A stretch of 64,000 nucleotides of DNA from NCBI RefSeq assembly GCF_910592395.1, contig NC_088313.1:6016501-6080500 (forward strand), written 5' to 3'. Positions 37,753-49,600 of the stretch are shown here, one piece after another. Below the pieces are notes generated by a model. The model was not told where the DNA came from. It ran no database searches and worked only from the letters and a program-made list of their open reading frames with translations. How positions within the stretch are numbered: position 1 is the first letter of the stretch; each line of letters starts with the position of its first letter. This stretch comes from Lineus longissimus. Taxonomy: Eukaryota > Nemertea > Pilidiophora > Heteronemertea > Lineidae. Made by a program: the position numbers and the translations under genes.

Positions 37753-39225
37753 TAATGGCCGCTGTACACGGTCAATCATTTTCATCAAACTTTTTCATCA
37801 ATCTTTTTGGTCAAATTTGTATGTAGAGGGTCCCGCCATACACGGTCAATCATTTTCATCAAATCATTCACAAAATGGCTCCCGTGCAGTCAAGACTGCT
37901 TGTGGCCGTTGCTGCGTCAGCTGCCGTTGCTGCTATGGCAATAGCCATGGCCGCATTGAAGAAGAAACGACGACGACGACGCCGATATTGGACACGGCCA
38001 TGGATCCTTCGAAGAGCATCCAAAGGGGCACATGCCATGCTAAACGAGGAGCTCAGGCTGGAAGACCCCGCTTCTTACAAAAACTATCTGCGTATGGATG
38101 AAGAGATATTTGCTGATCTCGTTGATAGAGTCACTCCATACGTTTATAGGTCAGACACCAATATGCGCCAGGCAATCACTCCTGCCGAACGTTTAGCGGT
38201 GACGTTGCGTTTCTTGGCAACTGGAGAAACATTCCAAAGTCTAGAGTTCTCAACAAGGATAAGCGCCTGCACGATAGGTAGAATTGTTCCAGAGATGTGC
38301 GATGCCCTCTACACGGTTTTGAAAGGACATTTCATAAAGGTAATACGCACACTATGAAAATGACACTGCAATGTTTTCCTTTTAACCATTTTTTATTTCT
38401 TGCTGTACCTGACTTTACAATAACAAAATACTTAAATGCACAATCATTCAGTACTGTAAAATGTTTGCATCATGGCATTACCAAGAATATCAGCGGTGTT
38501 CCCCATGCTACATGCCTTTGAAGTTGTTACATTTGGAAAATCTTTACGACTAGGCTGACCGTTATACGTCATGATGGAACACTGCTGGTTGTAACCATGT
38601 TTTCCAGGAGGAACTGTTGCATTATTAATGTGCTGCGGAGGGACTCTTCTAGTCAACTGAGTATTTCTGCCCAACTCAGACTCTTGCGCATCAAGAAGCG
38701 CCATGTTTATTTTCCTTTTTGCACTTTGCCTTATGTCAGCATGCTGCAGGCTGCGCATTTCGCAAGCCACAAATTTACCAAAAATATCAAATTGGTCCTC
38801 GTTCTGCGTTGGTGTACTAGTGCTTTCATTCATGTTTGAGCTGACAACAGCATCTTTCAATTCAGTCAAAGCATCAGCTGCTGTGTGCAACATCGACTCC
38901 TCTACAGAACGACTCTTTTTCGCCCTTGGTTTAGGTCTACTCGGTTCCTGGGATGTGCACGGTTTTGCTGAGTATCCTACCGATGGCGTTCCAGGACGTG
39001 GTGATTCATCATGCAACTCTTGGTCGGAGTCGTCATTAGCAGAGGAGTCCTGAAAGTGGAGGCTAACATTGCAACTTTTCCTTTTTTCAGATGCCAGCGA
39101 ACGCACAAGAGTGGCTTCAGGTTTCTAGAGATTTTGAGTACAGATGGAATCTATCCCACTGTCTTGGAGCTATCGACGGCAAACATGTGACTTTTCGCCC
39201 ACCTCTGAAGTGTGGATCCTACTTT

Positions 39226-39282
39226 TTGGCTCACCGTAGGGGAGTCTATACGATACCGCAGTGTCCGTCGTCGTCCGTCGTT

Positions 39283-39315
<33 letters not shown>

Positions 39316-40880
39316 CGTCGTATCCTAGTTCTAAAACAGTGGCACGTTTTTTTAACCGCTAGGCCTATGAACTTAAAACTTTGTACACATGACCCCCTAG
39401 GTCAGATGACCCGTGACACTAAATTTCTGTCCGATCTGATTCTCTACTTGGCCACCAGGGGGCCAAATGTGGATATCTAAAAAGTGTGATATCTCGCTTA
39501 TTAGTGACTTGTTTTCGATAAAACTTTTGTGGTAGGTACTCATAGCAAGGATACATCATATATCTTACGGGTTTTTAATTTGATCTACTTTTCAAGGTCG
39601 CAGAGGTCAAATGGCGTGAATTGGCCGTTTGAGTGTAACTATGGCACGTTTCTCAACCACCAAAGCTATGAGCTTGAAACTTAGTACATATAACCCCCTA
39701 TATCAGATAACCTCTGGTGCTGAATTTCAGCCTGATCTGATTCTTGACTTTGCCACCAGGGGGCCAAAACAGAAAAAGTAAGAAGTGCAATAGCCTGCTT
39801 ATTAGCAAATTGTTTTTGATGAAATTTTTATGGCAGGGACCCCTAGCAAGGTTTCCTCAGATGTTGCACGATTTTTCGGATTTGACCTACTTTTTAAGGT
39901 CGCAGAGGTCAAATGGCGTAAATTTGCCGTTTGAGTGTAACTATGGCACGTTTCTCAACCGCAACAGTTATGAACTTGAAACTTTGAACAAATGACCCCC
40001 TAGGTCAGTTGACCTTTTACACTGAATTTTGGTTCGGTCTGATTATTGACTTGGCCACCAGGGGGCCCAAACTCAAAACTCAAAAAGTGTGATTTCTCGC
40101 TTATTACTGATTTGTTTTTGATAAAAGTTTCATGGTAGGTACTCCCAGCAAGGATACATCACATATCTTACGGGTTTTTGATTTGACCCACCTTTCAAGT
40201 TCACAGAGGTCAAAGTTGAAAACTTTACCGTTCTTGGTACGTTTTGTCGTTGTTCAATGTAAAGAGTTTTAATTTTTTGTAATGATGCATCTAAGAAGCC
40301 ACTATTTGTATGCCAAGTTTCAGCCAGATCGGAATTCAAATATGGCCGAAATTGCATGTTTTGTGGGTTTTTCCTCGTATTGTGGCAATCCAAAGGTCGT
40401 GAGTTCAAACCCCGGTCAAGGACAGCCAAAAATATTTTTATTTTTCATCTTTTCCTTTTTTCTTTTCTGAGTTCTATCTTACATTTTCTTCATTTTTTGA
40501 TTTATTTGGTGCCATAGATTTAATTAGGCGGCCATCTTGGAAATCGTTTTTTGCCGATTGCTGTAGTGTAAGGAGTGATGAAATTGTTATGGTCAGGTAG
40601 ATGTGTTTACATCACATATCACCCTGGTTTGTTATTTGACCTACCTGTCAGGGTCACTGAGGTCAAAGTTAAAAATATATTCACCATTGTCATGGAGTGG
40701 CACGTTTCTTCACTATCATTTTCACCTAGACTCTACAAGCTTGGAACCACAAGTCTCGGATTCACCACTTGGCCAGGGCCGGCTCTGAACTGGTCACAGA
40801 TGCATGTATAAATTATGAGAGGCCTACATACTGTAGCACTTTCTGTAACTGTCTACTAAAACGCCCCTGGCCGTTTCATT
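39226..40880. mobile_element. Satellite-bearing insertion inside the Harbinger 1 transposase
   Basis: It starts near TTGGCTCACCGTAGGG, then a (GTC)n microsatellite (about 39267-39320). A tandem array with a ~300-bp period follows: the TGGCACGTTT marker lies at about 39342, 39642 and 39944, with diverged copies near 40235 and 40696. Recurrent phrases are TATGAACTTGAAACTTTG and TTGGCCACCAGGGGGCC. The right part has GGCCAGGG (40771) inverted as CCCCTGGCC (40864). The insertion lies between T residues of the coding sequence. A microsatellite plus core tandem repeats plus insertion at TT resembles Helentron-associated elements (HINE); that class is an inference. Confidence 0.7.
39340..40760 (+). 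repeat. ~300-bp tandem repeat array
   Basis: Three well-matched units and two diverged ones share the order TGGCACGTTTCTCAACC, GACCCCCTAGGTCAG, GGCCACCAGGGGGCC, then a CTCGCTTATTA phrase, GATACATCA and AGGTCGCAGAGGTCAAATGG. Confidence 0.85.
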
Positions 40881-42203
40881 CAACTACAAGAATACCCATA
40901 GTTTGATTCTATTCGCTTTGGTTGATGCAGACTATAAATTTCTTATGATTGACGCAGGGACAAATGGCCGTGTGGGAGATGGGGGTGTTTTTGCTAAAAG
41001 TGACCTAAACAAGGCTATAGTAGACGGAAGTATAGATTTTCCAGATGCTGAACCCCTGAAATATTGTACCGCCCCAATTCCTTATTTTTTGGTAGGAGAC
41101 GATGCATTCCCTCTGCATACTTACATGATGAAACCGTACCCATTCCGAAACCTTGATATTGACCACAGAATTTTTAACTACAGGCTGAGCAGGGCGAGAC
41201 GCGTTGTTGAGAATGCGTTTGGGATTCTGGCAAATCGCTTCAGAGTCCTTCTTGCACCGATGTTATTATCACCCGATAAGGTAGAGAGAGTAATCCTTGC
41301 TACATGCGCCCTTCACAACTATCTCCGCACGAGGAGCCCTGCTCGGTACTTCCCTCCTAGTTCCATGGATAGAGAAGACACGAGCAGAGGCCAGGTAACA
41401 GATGGTGATTGGAGAGAGGTGAGAAAGTCGGAAGTAGCATATGAACGCATCTCATCTCAAGCTGGCAACAGGTCTACAAATGCGACTCGGGCTCAGAGAG
41501 ACTACCTTTGCTCCTATGTCAATAATATTGGTCGAGTATCGTGGCAAGGTAAATTTGCAGCGTAGAATGAGGCAGCCATTCTTGTATAACTGTGTGTGTA
41601 CAGTCAGTGAATAATTCTGTTGTAGTCAGAGAAATAAAATGATGTCAAGAATTAATTACCTTGTCAAGTGTTTCATTGCAATCTGTGCCTCTCGACATTG
41701 AGCAAGAACTGGGCCTCGCCTCTACGTGGTCCTTAAGAAAGAGCAGCTTCTGGAACCACCATACGGTTGGCTTGTGCACATCCTTTGCCGCAGCACCACT
41801 TCTTTTGGTCTTGTTTATCTTCTCCATACCCTAGCAAAGTTGCTACGTAGCCCGTTCATTTTTTTCTTCACGTCATCAACCGTGCAGTCACTCTTTTCCT
41901 TGCAGACATCCTCAAGTACCTCTTGGTAGGCCAGTTCCTTCTTAACGCGATTGTGGTACAGGGCATCTTTAGTGTTGTATAGGATTGGGTGGGCCCTATA
42001 CGACTCTATCATGATTTCCACTGCCCTCTGCGTCCAGCCCATGTTGTCGTCTATGAGAGGCAAACTGTGGAATCTAGGCCTTGCATTACAAACCCGTCAA
42101 ATTGCATAACCACCGTCATCATGAAGGAGGAATGGACGATCATTGATTTCGGTGAACCCACAAACAATTCAATTCAATAGGGTTAATTGTTCAATAAATA
42201 TCC

Positions 42204-42380
42204 ATGCCCGCTGTACACGGTCAAATTTTATCAATTCGTCATTCAAAAATAGGACCGGCTCTATTCCATCAATCTTTGATTGATGGAAAATATTTCATCC
42301 AATTTCCGACCATACACGATCAATCTTTTCGGTCAAATTTTTTTCATCCAATTTTGAGGGATCGTGTACAGCGGGCATTA
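42204..42380. mobile_element. Harbinger-derived MITE or duplicated right end
   Basis: The segment starts ATGCCCGCTGTACACGGTC, oriented like the left end of Harbinger 1, and finishes with the inverted GATCGTGTACAGCGGGCAT. By itself it therefore has the form of a 175-bp palindromic non-autonomous element, fused with or forming the right end of the larger element. Confidence 0.65.
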
Positions 42381-42827
42381 CTCAGCTGAGCGCCAGGCCC
42401 TTGGGCCTCTTGTCTCAAAAATGAAAAGAGATTTTTGATTCAAACCAAAGCAGGGATGTTTCTTAGTCATAGTTATATGCACTTATACAAAAAGATCCAG
42501 CAAAATAGGGGGGGTCAAAATTTTCAGCTGCTTTTTGACAAGTTCCCTCAAATTTTCAAAAAATTGTATAAAATAACTGGAAATGAATTGTATTGGTGCA
42601 TAGAGGTATACCTAAAGATGATTCATGCAAGAAACAATACTGATCAGTATTTACATCAGGGGAGTGAAACTTGTACAAAAAATTACATTTTGAGAAAATT
42701 GACGTCAAAGTTGAAAGTACACTTTCACAGCAGTTCTTCTTCCCAAACCTTTTTCTGATGTCAGGATATTAGAAAGCTACAATGCAAAACTGTTTCTAGG
42801 ACCAATACCTGCTGTTTGCTTTAGAAT
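42381..42827. other. Intergenic, nothing recognised
   Basis: AT-rich sequence with no supported ORF or repeat. Confidence 0.5.
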
Positions 42828-43206
42828 TCAGTCACTTTTTCTGCTTTTTTTGGGCTGAGGTCCTTTATTAGGCCATGCCTTTTTGCGTCGCTGACCGCCA
42901 ACATTTTCATTACTTTCTGAATGTTCACTGTCATCATGATCTAAGGTCTCTGAGAGTCCAGGCCCATAAACTGCACCCTCCTTGGTTCTATCTTGGTCCA
43001 CTTTCCTTGCTTTTCTATATTTCAGTGTTTTCCTTCTCTGTTTTACCTCTTTACCAACCTTTACATTGCTTTTTGCAGTGCGGACTTGATCTCGCCTATC
43101 GATGGAAGCCTGGCTAGTCTCTGACAGTGGAATGCCAAGTTTGCCCATCAGTTTATCAACTGGTTTAGTACCACCATTGAACTCCTGAACAGCAAGGGCT
43201 ATATGT
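42828..43206 (-). CDS. C-terminal fragment of a transposon-associated protein
   Basis: From an acceptor-like ACATATAG the minus strand is open as IALAVQEFNGGTKPVDKL, then MGKLGIPLSETSQASIDRRD. A Lys/Arg-rich helix follows (KEVKQRRKTLKYRKARK), then EGAVYGPGLSE and an acidic-basic tail ending in a stop at 42828. The pattern of a GI-x(3)-T-x(5)-RD motif, a basic helix and GxxYGPG is one I know from the C-termini of large uncharacterised, mobile-element-linked proteins of corals and molluscs. Upstream exons were not found. It is partial and probably a relic. Confidence 0.5.
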
Positions 43207-44180
43207 TGTTGTTTGTTTGTTTTCTATTTATTTATTATAGTGACCAGTGTTTACATAAAAAATATAACATATATACATATACAAAATAATTTGTTACACC
43301 CAGCCCTCCTGGGCTTATCAGTCACTTCGATTAAAATTTAATTAACGTCATTACGCTGCAGCACCCCTTCTGCCCCCCCCCCCACTGCACAGGGTGGGTG
43401 AGCCATGGCCTGATATAGTTTTTCCTAGACTGGTGCAGTAGGGGTGGGAGAAAAGGGATCCCGCAGTGTAATGGGATGAAGAATACATAGATTTATACGT
43501 TAACCCTTTCGCTGCCAGCTAAAATTCAGGTTATGTAACTGGCTGTGCCAGTAGAATTAGCTTGTGTTTCGACATTTTGCTATAGCTAAATATAAGCCTA
43601 ATTCATGTGAAATTTGTCAGAGATAATCTATAATAATGTATACAAAAGTTGTTCAGTATTGCTTGCTCTATAATTTACGAGTAAAAAAAAGTAGGTTATG
43701 ATCTAATTTGCATGCCGCCCGCCATCTTGAATAATTAATGAGGACGACATTTTTACCGCTGAAAGAGAGTTTATTGAACTATTCTGTATTATTTATGACT
43801 ATAACTATAATAAAACAAACAAATTATATGCCTTAGCCTATGTTCATACCATATTCTATTTTCAGGCATCACCTTTGATGATGTTGATGCCCAAAAATCT
43901 CACTGATTATACGCGACATATTTTTTGAAAATTCACTTGCAGTCCTGAAACGATTTCTTGAACTTACTATGTCATAGTTATTGCAATGGTCCTATTATGT
44001 TGCTTGCAAATGCCCTTATTCAAACATCAAACAGAGGATAACACATTTCAGGGCATTGAACCATAGAAGATATGAGAACAAATCCCTACCAACACTGTGT
44101 GATGTTGCTTGCGGAGAAATGAAACATCAGAATAATCCATGTATCACTGAATGTCAGGAACCAGAATGAAGTCAGTTTAC
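43207..44180. other. Intergenic, nothing recognised
   Basis: It contains a C run (about 43373-43382) and AT-rich sequence. No TTAA-flanked piggyBac end could be identified. Confidence 0.45.
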
Positions 44181-45840
44181 TTACAACTTATAGTTCAAAA
44201 CAGTGTGATATCTTTCATGGCTATTCTTGGGAGGCCTACACAGGGGTACATTGCACTGCTTGCAGAAGTACCTTGTTTGAACACGGATTTTCGCAGCATG
44301 ATTACTACTGACTTCACAGTTCGGTTTGTACTTAGGATCATCATATTCTCCTTCCCAGTGTTGACTGGTCAGTCTTGCCAGCGGGTGCTTCTTGCTAACA
44401 CGAGCATGTCTTCTTTCACCACGATCAGGGTTCCTTTGGTTTTCTACAAGGCTGTCAATGACCGCCTTGCGGAACTTTTTTGGATCAAGTTTTTTGTCTG
44501 TGTTCACAATATTGTAACATATCAAGCCGTTGATCAAGGCAACTTCCTGAGCAAAGTGCCAGATAACTTGATACCATTTCATAGACTTGTGCTTATAGCT
44601 GTAGTAGGCCCTCAGTTGATCTGCATGGTCAACTCCTCCCATGTTGCAATTGTAACAACACACAGCCTCTGGTTTATGGGCAAGACGACCGGTACCAGAT
44701 TGTTCCCCACGTTTTCGAACCTCAGTCTCAACAATTGAATTGTCATGGAGCGTTGAAAGCATCCTAACAGTGCCATTATCTTGCCATTAGTGAGGTTTCG
44801 CAACCGCCCGGTTAGGCCCTTCAACGACGTTTATCTATTGTTCAGGTAAACTCACACAATAGATAAACGTCGTCGTAGGGCCTAAACGGGTGGTTGCGAA
44901 ACCTCACTAATATAGACATAACATGTTGTCTTTAGTGAAGAAGACAGGGTCCTCACCCTTCTTGAGAGTAATGCGGGGATACCGTGCCGTAGCATCGTTA
45001 CGTCTTCCTCGGGATGCAGGTAATATTGCAACAGGATTACCGACACGGTTACTTCTTAGAGTTCCGCAAGCACCAGTTCTCCTATTCCTCATATCAACAA
45101 AAAGGTCAGGCGATGAATAAAGATTATCGCAGTACAGGTGGTAGCCATGATCAACATATTCTGGAATCATCAGAGACCTCACAACATCTCCCACAGTCCC
45201 TTCACCTGCCCCAGTGTAAACGTTCCACTTAAGCATGAAGCCGTTTCTGTTATCACAAAGAGACCAGAGCTTCACCCCCCATTTTGTGGGTTTATCTTGC
45301 ATATACTGTTTTAATCCAAGCCTGCCCTTGAAGGCAAGCATGGCTTCATCAATAGAAACTTCCTTATGGGCTTGATATAGTTTTACATATTGTCCTTGTA
45401 CAATATCAAGTATTGGCCGCACCTTGAAAAGGGGATCGTGTCCTGGTTGACCCTTCGGAACCTTGTCTGTGTTGTCATTCATGTGGAAGAAGCTTCGAAT
45501 CAACTGAAATCGATTCCTAGACATCACAGTACTGTAACCTGGGGTGCCCGTCAACCAATATGTTTCAAAATAGTCACTAATCGCTGGTTTGTCACATAGA
45601 CCCATCGACATTTCCAGGCCAACAAACGCACGCATTTCTTCAACAGTCACATCCCTCCAGGAATGAAATCTGGAGTGATCGGACAATTCAAGTGATGGAT
45701 CATCAAAGTATTGGTCTGATCTGTAATATGCTGGTAAATGTCTGGAGGGAAGAATGCATCAAAGTAGTCAATAGGATCCTTTCCCACCATGTCTTTTTTC
45801 AACCGTTGTTGCCACGATTTACTTCTGACAACGGGTGGAC
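44181..45840 (-). pseudogene. piggyBac transposase 1, interrupted by a MITE and frameshifts
   Basis: The N-terminal part (45840-45712) reads DYFDAFFPPDIYQHITDQ after an acceptor-like ATACAG and is frameshifted near 45712. The central part (to 44910) has HSWRDVTVEEMRAFVGLEM, then VSIDEAMLAFKGRLGLKQYM with the first catalytic Asp and HLYCDNLYSSPDLF with the second. The C-terminal part (44762-44181) has GGVDHADQLRAYYSYKHKS with the third Asp, then a cysteine-rich end, RYFCKQCNVPLC. A 118-bp palindrome sits between LCLY and the C-terminal part, and a frameshift follows it. All three Asp residues survive, but the gene is not translatable as one protein. Confidence 0.9.
44790..44907. mobile_element. 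118-bp palindromic MITE inside the piggyBac gene
   Basis: GTGAGGTTTCGCAACC at the left end is inverted as GGTTGCGAAACCTCAC at the right end. The arms continue through GACGTTTATCTATTG/CAATAGATAAACGTC. TA lies directly on both sides (44788-44789 and 44908-44909), the target duplication of Tc1/mariner-type elements. Confidence 0.92.
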
Positions 45841-46683
45841 TGTATACTAGTTAAACGAGCCAATAAAATATGATAAACACTAACCTGTCTCTTACTAGCT
45901 TTCTGTTTTTCCTGCTTCACGTAGAGTCTCAACAATTTCGATGTCGGGCCTCGTCCCTGTATCCTAGCATTCCGTATGCCGAGCCGTATCCAGGCCAGTT
46001 TATCCAGTTTAATATGGCATATATATATATATAGAGCTCCTCAGAATATCTCGAATCACGACCTTGTATTCGCAAGTACACAAGGATTCAATAAATCGGA
46101 AAGTCGAAGTGCAAAACGATTGATACACAGCGACGCGAGTTAAGATAAAGGTATATCAAGTTCGAAAAGGTAAACTATGCGTCTACCACGCGGCAACAAT
46201 AAAATAAATCAATAAAAGGAAGGCCTACAGGTAGGGCCCGTGTCGCGGCATGCACCACGGAGCCTGAGTTGACCTCGTGCTTGCGATCAGCTGTTTCTTT
46301 GTTTCGATGATGGATGCATTGAACTCCTTGCTAACATGGCTGATACTATAGCCTAGGCCTCATGTCGTAGTGATGACGACAGATTGTGCTCAATTTGTAA
46401 TTCTGTCCTTTGGATCCAGCCTATAAAATGTAAGCCTAGGCTATATGAAAGAATTGTCTTGGCCCCTAGCAGTCTTGGCAATTGGCCTTTTTGTATTCTA
46501 TCTCATGCTCATGATCTGATCCTAACGTTACACACAAATGGTTTGCCTAGGCCCATTTTTATGTATCATATTCATAGTATAGGGCCTATTATCTTTGAAT
46601 GTTTTTATATTTTTCTTCACAGGCTATCATTGAAAAAGGATGCAGTCCCCACCATTCACGCACCAGCACCAAATGTGGAGGAA
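45841..46683. other. Region between piggyBac 1 and the next transposase-like gene
   Basis: A (TA)n tract lies at 46016-46032. A minus-strand open stretch of about 40 codons (about 46005-45887) reads GRGPTSKLLRLYVKQEKQ and ends at a donor-like ACAG|GTTAGTG. It might be a 5' exon, but its phase does not fit the piggyBac exon that follows. Otherwise nothing is recognised. Confidence 0.4.
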
Positions 46684-49600
46684 ATGCCCAAACGGAAGTC
46701 GGGTGCTTATCAGAAGCGCGAAAGATTGCAGCTAGTAAGCCCTCTTTTAACACCCCCTGCATGGATGGAACCTGATGTGCCAGCTGCTGCTCCTGCATCT
46801 GATTTAGATGATGACATTGACCTTGACATCGCACCTGAGAACCTCCCTGCAGCTGCAGAGGCAATGCCTGGCCCTTCTTTACCTCCGACAATGACAGAAT
46901 CTGAAGGTAACAAAATTAGTTACACCTGCTCTCATGTCTACCGGTACTCTAAGTCAGTAGTTGTCAACTGTGCATCACTATGCCTAATTTATCATTTCTG
47001 GCATGTAACTATCATTGTCAAAATGTTTGACAACATTGTCTATCCTTCATATGTTTTCAGCTGCACAAACGGAGCCGTGGGTGCCAGACACCGTTGATGC
47101 TGCAATGCAGTGCACTGAAGAAGATGAGCCTTTCCACAAAAAGTCAAAGATGGGCGATTCAGTTTGCGAGGTCGACTTTGTTGGAGATGAGGATGGCGAG
47201 ATGGACTCTGAGGATTCAGAGGAAGAATGGTTCGACGATCCAAAAGATGAAGATTATCATCCATCAGAAGACCTCGACATTGGCGAAAGTGATGAGGAGG
47301 AGGAACTATCATGCAAGGCTACATTTGATGAAATGAGGTAGGCATTGAACTCAATGAAGGGAGTCTAATGAGAGGAAATATGTGATGTTTCTTTCAGGCT
47401 ACTATCATCTTATCATATTCAGTGTACAACCTGGGTCAAAACTTATACAAAATAGGCCAAAGTCAGCCTCGTTCTGGATTGACCTAGTTTGTGTACTATC
47501 TAGTGCATTCCAGTTTCAATGCACTATGATCTCAGATAGTGCTTTGATAGCTGGGGTCATTATTTGAAATGACTCTGACACAGCCCAAATCTTTTTTTAC
47601 CTCAATAAACATGCTTAATATTGTTAGATACATACCACACCACAATCCTAATGCAACATGTATTCCATTTAAGCACTTTTGAGAGCATAAAATGCATTTC
47701 ATTGTGAGTACTGTCCAACACACACCCCACCCCCAACTTCTAATTGGGATAGAAAAAGTTTCTATGTCTAAAACAAGAGACCATTGATGGGAGACCTTTG
47801 ATTGACATCTTGGCTGTGGAATTCAACCACTTTTCTCAATGAATATGCACACCCCTTGATGTATGAGGCTTATGAATGGCTGGAGTCCACCGAGCACAGC
47901 CCCCTCCCCCTCAACTAAACTGTCAATAACATTCTTGGTGGTCAACTTGTGTATGGTATCATGATACAGCCTGGTACAGGGACCTTTCTGCTTGATTAAT
48001 TACACACATTTGGGTTAATTTGTTTATACACTTGTCTGCTATAATCTCTCAAACTCAGCAGGCTGCTTGTTTGCAAGGCGGCATATTCCTTTGATCTTGT
48101 AATAGGGATAGATTTTGTTTCTGATACTTCAAGTGCGGAAGGTCAATTCCATGGTGTTGACCATGTCTTACTGTAGTGAATGAGTACAATTTACACCCTT
48201 TCTGGTCATCAACGAAGTGGCTATCACATTTTTGATGTTGCTTGTCCAGCTCATTATCAGCCGCTCATTAGCATATTGGCCTAGTAACCATGATGAAACA
48301 CGTGGTGGTGAAGATCAAGTGCTTTCTGCCTTGTCAATTTTGTTACATCTTTCCTGGTTCCAGTTCTTCTGAACAGGTTAAACTTATTTTGTTGTTCCTT
48401 TGGTGGATTATATTCTTACTTCTTTTGGATTATTAATGTTTCACATGTGTAGGCCTATATTCATTCAGTGACCCTTACTTTGATTTATATTTTTCGACCA
48501 AAAAAGGAATATGGAATGAAATAATTGTTTGGATATTTGGATATTCTTGATTCAATGGATTAGGGATGTTGGGAGGGTGATTTTATTTATTGTACTGCAA
48601 TAGCGAATTCAATGCACATTTCAGATGGACAAACTCCACTTTCCATGCATGGCACTATTATTGTTTACATTCCTAATATAGGTAAACTAGGACATATTAT
48701 GCATGAATCTATGTCAGTGGGCGGCCAAGTTTATGCTAACCAGGTATACTAAACCGAGGCTATAATCTGCCAGCAACTGGGTCACTTTGGATATCAGTTA
48801 CACTTTGGCTACCCAGAGCACTCACTGATTGATAATCACTGTGTTTATCAGGATGAATTGCTTTGAAATACTGGTACCGTACTGCAAACATCCAAAAGAT
48901 CATCTGTTTACACTTTTGATGTTATCATTTTTCCACAGCAGAGCCCAGAAAGTTCCCACTGGATGAAAACAAGTATATTGTTTTTGAGTCGGCAATCCTT
49001 GGGCTCCTTTCTGTTTGCATGAGATGTGGAGGGCCAAGCACATGCTTCAAGAGAGTGTTGGGCACGATGCTGACAGTTCGGGCTTTATGTGACAAGTGTG
49101 GATGCACAAGGGACTGGGACAGCCAACCTAAAGTAGCAGGGAGGCCCATCTTCAATGTGCTGTTGAGTGGAGCCATCCTGTTCACAGGATCACTTCCAAC
49201 CAATGTCCTGCGAATGTTTCAGTAAGTAGAGAACCACATTTTCACTTGTGAATGTTATGAGTCTCAGATTGCTTTGGTTAATTGAGAAGAAATTTCAGTT
49301 GTACTTGTCAACACATAATTCTTAGCAATTTATGATTACCTGTAGTTTGAAACTTTCTGTTCTTCAGAACCCTCAAAATCCAGTGCGATGTCTCGAGGAC
49401 ATTCTACCGGCATCAAAAGAATCTGCTGCATGATGCCATGCAGAAAACATGGGAGAAATGCCAGTCTGCCCTATTCGAGTCTATCAAAGATAGGGAATTG
49501 GTTATAGGAGGTGACGGGAGATGCGACTCCAAGGGCAAAACAGCAAAGTTTGGATGCTATGTCATGATGGAGATGAACATGAAGAAGGTTCTGTCAACGC

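Larger units (their letters stand above)
37875..41565 (+). pseudogene. Harbinger transposase (HARBI1-like DDE nuclease), split by an insertion
   Basis: Exon 1 is 37875-38339 (155 codons, phase 0). It has a hydrophobic Ala-rich start, a KKKRRRRRR basic stretch and the LRMDEEIFADLVDRVTPYV helix, and ends at the donor AAG|GTAATA. Exon 2 starts at 39091 after CTTTTTTCAG and has the first catalytic Asp in GAIDGKHVTF. Coding stops making sense after CGSYF (about 39225) and resumes in the same frame at 40879 with NYKNTHSLILFALVDADYKF (second Asp region). VGDDAFPLHTYMMKPYPF follows, then the catalytic Glu in VENAFGILANRFR, and the frame runs to 41565. The 1.65 kb between the two parts is a repeat-rich insert. 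Without it the frame is continuous. Confidence 0.88.
38444..42063 (-). pseudogene. MADF-BESS DNA-binding partner gene of Harbinger 1, with one frameshift
   Basis: Exon 1 (42063-41660) encodes a MADF domain: QRAVEIMIESYRAHPILYN, VKKKMNGLRSNFAR, then after a frameshift near 41820 KINKTKRSGAAAKDVHKP and WWFQKLLFLKDHV. It ends in phase 0 at AAG|GTAATT. Exon 2 (39124-38444) starts after CTCTAG in phase 0. It is Ser/Pro/Lys-rich and ends with a BESS-like helix, DQFDIFGKFVACEMRSL. MADF-BESS proteins bind DNA, and in Harbinger elements a Myb/MADF partner carries the transposase to the nucleus and the transposon ends. The 2.5 kb intron contains the transposase exon 2 in antisense. The frameshift could be decay or a read error. 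Confidence 0.8.
37753..42380. mobile_element. PIF/Harbinger DNA transposon 1 (about 4.6 kb, damaged)
   Basis: The left end TAATGGCCGCTGTACACGGT (37753) is the inverse of the right end, which reads ATCGTGTACAGCGGGCATTA up to 42380, with two mismatches. Subterminal copies of ATACACGGTCAATC or its variants lie inside both ends (about 37838 and 42311). Inside are a HARBI1-type transposase on the plus strand and a MADF-BESS gene on the minus strand, the two-gene layout of this superfamily. A clear target duplication was not seen at the outer edges. The transposase is split by an insertion and the MADF exon has a frameshift, so this copy should not be autonomous. Confidence 0.85.

Noticed and set aside
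45887-46005. Minus-strand 5' exon of piggyBac 1
   Set aside because: It has a donor-like end, but its phase does not match the exon starting near 45840 and it lacks an ATG.
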